This document shows positions 62,726 through 64,000 of a stretch of 64,000 nt of DNA, piece by piece. The DNA is from Arthrobacter sp. 35W (GTDB taxonomy: Bacteria; Actinomycetota; Actinomycetes; Actinomycetales; Micrococcaceae). The DNA lies in contig NZ_KI519454.1 of NCBI RefSeq assembly GCF_000482545.1, positions 2,392,954 to 2,456,953 of the forward strand, read 5' to 3'. The notes under the pieces are model-generated. The model was not told where the DNA came from, searched no databases, and was given only the letters and a program-made list of their open reading frames with translations. The stretch's first letter is position 1, and each line of letters starts with the position of its first letter. The position numbers and the translations under genes are program-made.

Positions 62726-63838
62726 TTAGCCGTTCACAGCTTCCAGCCCAAGGGCGGAGGCGACGGTGACGACGTCGTAGGCCACGGACTGCGGCTCGAC
62801 GGAGCTGCCATCGACGTTCTTCAGGGCCCAGTCCGGGTCCTTCAGGCCGTGGCCGGTGACGGTGATGACAATCGTCTTGCCGCTGGGAACCTCGCCCGCG
62901 GCATGCTTCTTCAAGAGGCCCGCGACGCCGGCGGCGGAGGCGGGCTCCACGAACACGCCCTCCTTGGCCGAGAGCCAGCGGTGGGCGGCAAGGATTTCCT
63001 CGTCCGTCACGGCATCGATCAGGCCGCCGGACTCGTCGCGGGCGGCGATGGCCAGATCCCAGGACGCGGGGTTGCCGATGCGGATGGCGGTGGCGATGGT
63101 GTCAGGCTCCGTGATGGGGTGGCCGGCCACGAACGGCGCGGCACCGGCGGCCTGGAAGCCCCACATGATGGGCGTCTTGGTGGAGACGGCGTCCAGCGTG
63201 CCCGCCGTGGCGGACTCGTAGGGAGCAGCGTACTCCTTGTAGCCCTTCCAGTAGGCGCTGATGTTGCCAGCGTTGCCCACAGGAAGCACGTGGTAGTCCG
63301 GAGCGTCGCCCAGGGCATCCACCACTTCGAAGGCACCGGTCTTCTGGCCCTCGATGCGGGCGGGGTTCACCGAGTTCACCAGGAACACCGGGTAGGACTC
63401 GGCCAGCTTGCGGGCCACGTCCAGGCAGTCGTCGAAGTTGCCATCGACCTGCAGCAGCGTGGCACCGTGGGCCACGGCCTGGCTGAGCTTGCCCATGGAG
63501 ATCTTGCCCTCGGGCACCAGCACGGCGCAGGTGAGGCCTGCGGCGGTGGCGTAGGCCGCGGCGGAGGCGGAGGTGTTGCCGGTGGAGGCGCACACCACGG
63601 CCTTGGCGCCGGCGGCGACGGCGGCCGTCATGGCCATCGTCATGCCGCGGTCCTTGAAGGAGCCGGTGGGGTTCATACCCTCCACCTTCAGGTACACGGT
63701 GGAGCCGGTCAGCTCGGAGAGCTTCTGGGCGTGCACCAGCGGGGTGCCGCCCTCCCCCAGCGTGATGATCTTGGTGTCGGCCGTGACAGGCAGACGCTCG
63801 GCATATTCGCGGACAACGCCGCGCCACTGGTGAGCCAT
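62726..63838 (-). CDS. thrC: threonine synthase
   Basis: PLP-dependent enzyme that converts O-phosphohomoserine to threonine, 370 residues, the short (actinobacterial) type. The PLP lysine is K62 in [11 protein letters not shown]; the phosphate-binding PVGNAGNIS and the N-terminal [10 protein letters not shown] are typical. The ATG (63836-63838) overlaps the stop codon of hom by one base (TAATG). Confidence 0.97.
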   Translation of the reverse strand: MAHQWRGVVREYAERLPVTADTKIITLGEGGTPLVHAQKLSELTGSTVYLKVEGMNPTGSFKDRGMTMAMTAAVAAGAKAVVCASTGNTSASAAAYATAAGLTCAVLVPEGKISMGKLSQAVAHGATLLQVDGNFDDCLDVARKLAESYPVFLVNSVNPARIEGQKTGAFEVVDALGDAPDYHVLPVGNAGNISAYWKGYKEYAAPYESATAGTLDAVSTKTPIMWGFQAAGAAPFVAGHPITEPDTIATAIRIGNPASWDLAIAARDESGGLIDAVTDEEILAAHRWLSAKEGVFVEPASAAGVAGLLKKHAAGEVPSGKTIVITVTGHGLKDPDWALKNVDGSSVEPQSVAYDVVTVASALGLEAVNG

Positions 63839-64000
63839 TAGACTCCCTCTACTCTCAGAACGCTGGTGACGGAATTGATCACATCGAGGCCCTTGATGGC
63901 CTCAACGGTGGCGGCCAGTGCGGCCTCCGATGCTTCGTGCGTGACGAAGCGCAGCTCTGCAGAGCTGGCGCCGCCGTTTTGGTGCACGGTCTGGCGCATG
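63838..64000 (-). CDS. hom: homoserine dehydrogenase, C-terminal end
   Basis: The frame runs off the right edge; 53 residues are visible, starting about [20 protein letters not shown] and ending [10 protein letters not shown]. This is the end of the C-terminal ACT domain that binds threonine for feedback inhibition in Gram-positive homoserine dehydrogenases. Identification rests mainly on the order hom-thrC-thrB and the ACT-type ending. Confidence 0.85.
   Translation of the reverse strand, partial: MRQTVHQNGGASSAELRFVTHEASEAALAATVEAIKGLDVINSVTSVLRVEGV

Overview
The window is high-GC actinobacterial chromosome, most likely from the family Micrococcaceae (Arthrobacter and relatives). The case rests on very GC-rich codon third positions, many GTG/TTG starts, and gene orders typical of Actinobacteria: nucS, clpS-DUF2017-murI-MBL-rph-rdgB, a complete atp operon followed by a DUF2550 gene, and hom-thrC-thrB-rho-prfA-prmC-sua5. 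Genus is an inference; there is no rRNA gene in the window. I found no tRNA, CRISPR array, insertion sequence or prophage. About 63 genes are called.

Layout. 1-1.3 kb: end of a gluconate permease plus gluconokinase. 1.4-3.1 kb: small membrane protein and an MFS exporter with a short coupled leader ORF. 3.1-7.3 kb: sbcCD. 7.5-9.3 kb: aquaporin and two DUF202 genes. 9.4-10.8 kb: accessory-looking pocket with a 57-bp tandem repeat, a lower-GC orphan gene and a two-helix membrane protein gene cut by an in-frame TAG. 10.9-14 kb: ADP-ribosylglycohydrolase, DUF4395, YjbR-like protein, exonuclease-BRCT fusion. 14-16.2 kb: GntR-regulated ABC transporter. 16.3-23.5 kb: DedA protein, rdgB-rph-MBL-murI, DUF2017-clpS, and the NAD salvage genes pncB and pncA. 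23.5-34.3 kb: helicase with DUF3039, nagB, an ABC exporter, a HemK-like methyltransferase, an old-yellow-enzyme, a thioredoxin-fold/TPR protein and a large three-helix surface protein. 34.5-41.8 kb: AI-2E-type transporter, hydrolase, orphans, nucS, nagA, a cold-shock gene and DUF2550. 41.8-49.8 kb: atpI-like genes and atpBEFHAGDC. 49.9-55.9 kb: envelope polysaccharide genes (WecA-like transferase, CapD/FlaA1-like dehydratase, two GT2 glycosyltransferases, epimerase). 55.8-64 kb: sua5, prmC, prfA, rho, thrB, thrC and the end of hom.

Regulatory architecture is the most informative aspect. Fourteen genes that begin transcription units and lack a clear Shine-Dalgarno carry a TANNNT hexamer ending exactly 6 or 7 nt before the start codon, the arrangement expected for leaderless mRNAs. 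These hexamers also decide several start codons. Of the seven convergent gene junctions, five hold long, nearly perfect inverted repeats (19-30 bp arms) and two have genes that overlap tail to tail.

I did not find a convincing unknown multi-gene system such as a defence island. The best leads are the nested palindromic block between prfA and rho, the 57-bp repeat and amber-interrupted gene in the 9.4-10.8 kb pocket, the leader-peptide coupling ahead of the MFS gene, and a TetR-like 28-bp operator ahead of the AI-2E-type transporter.
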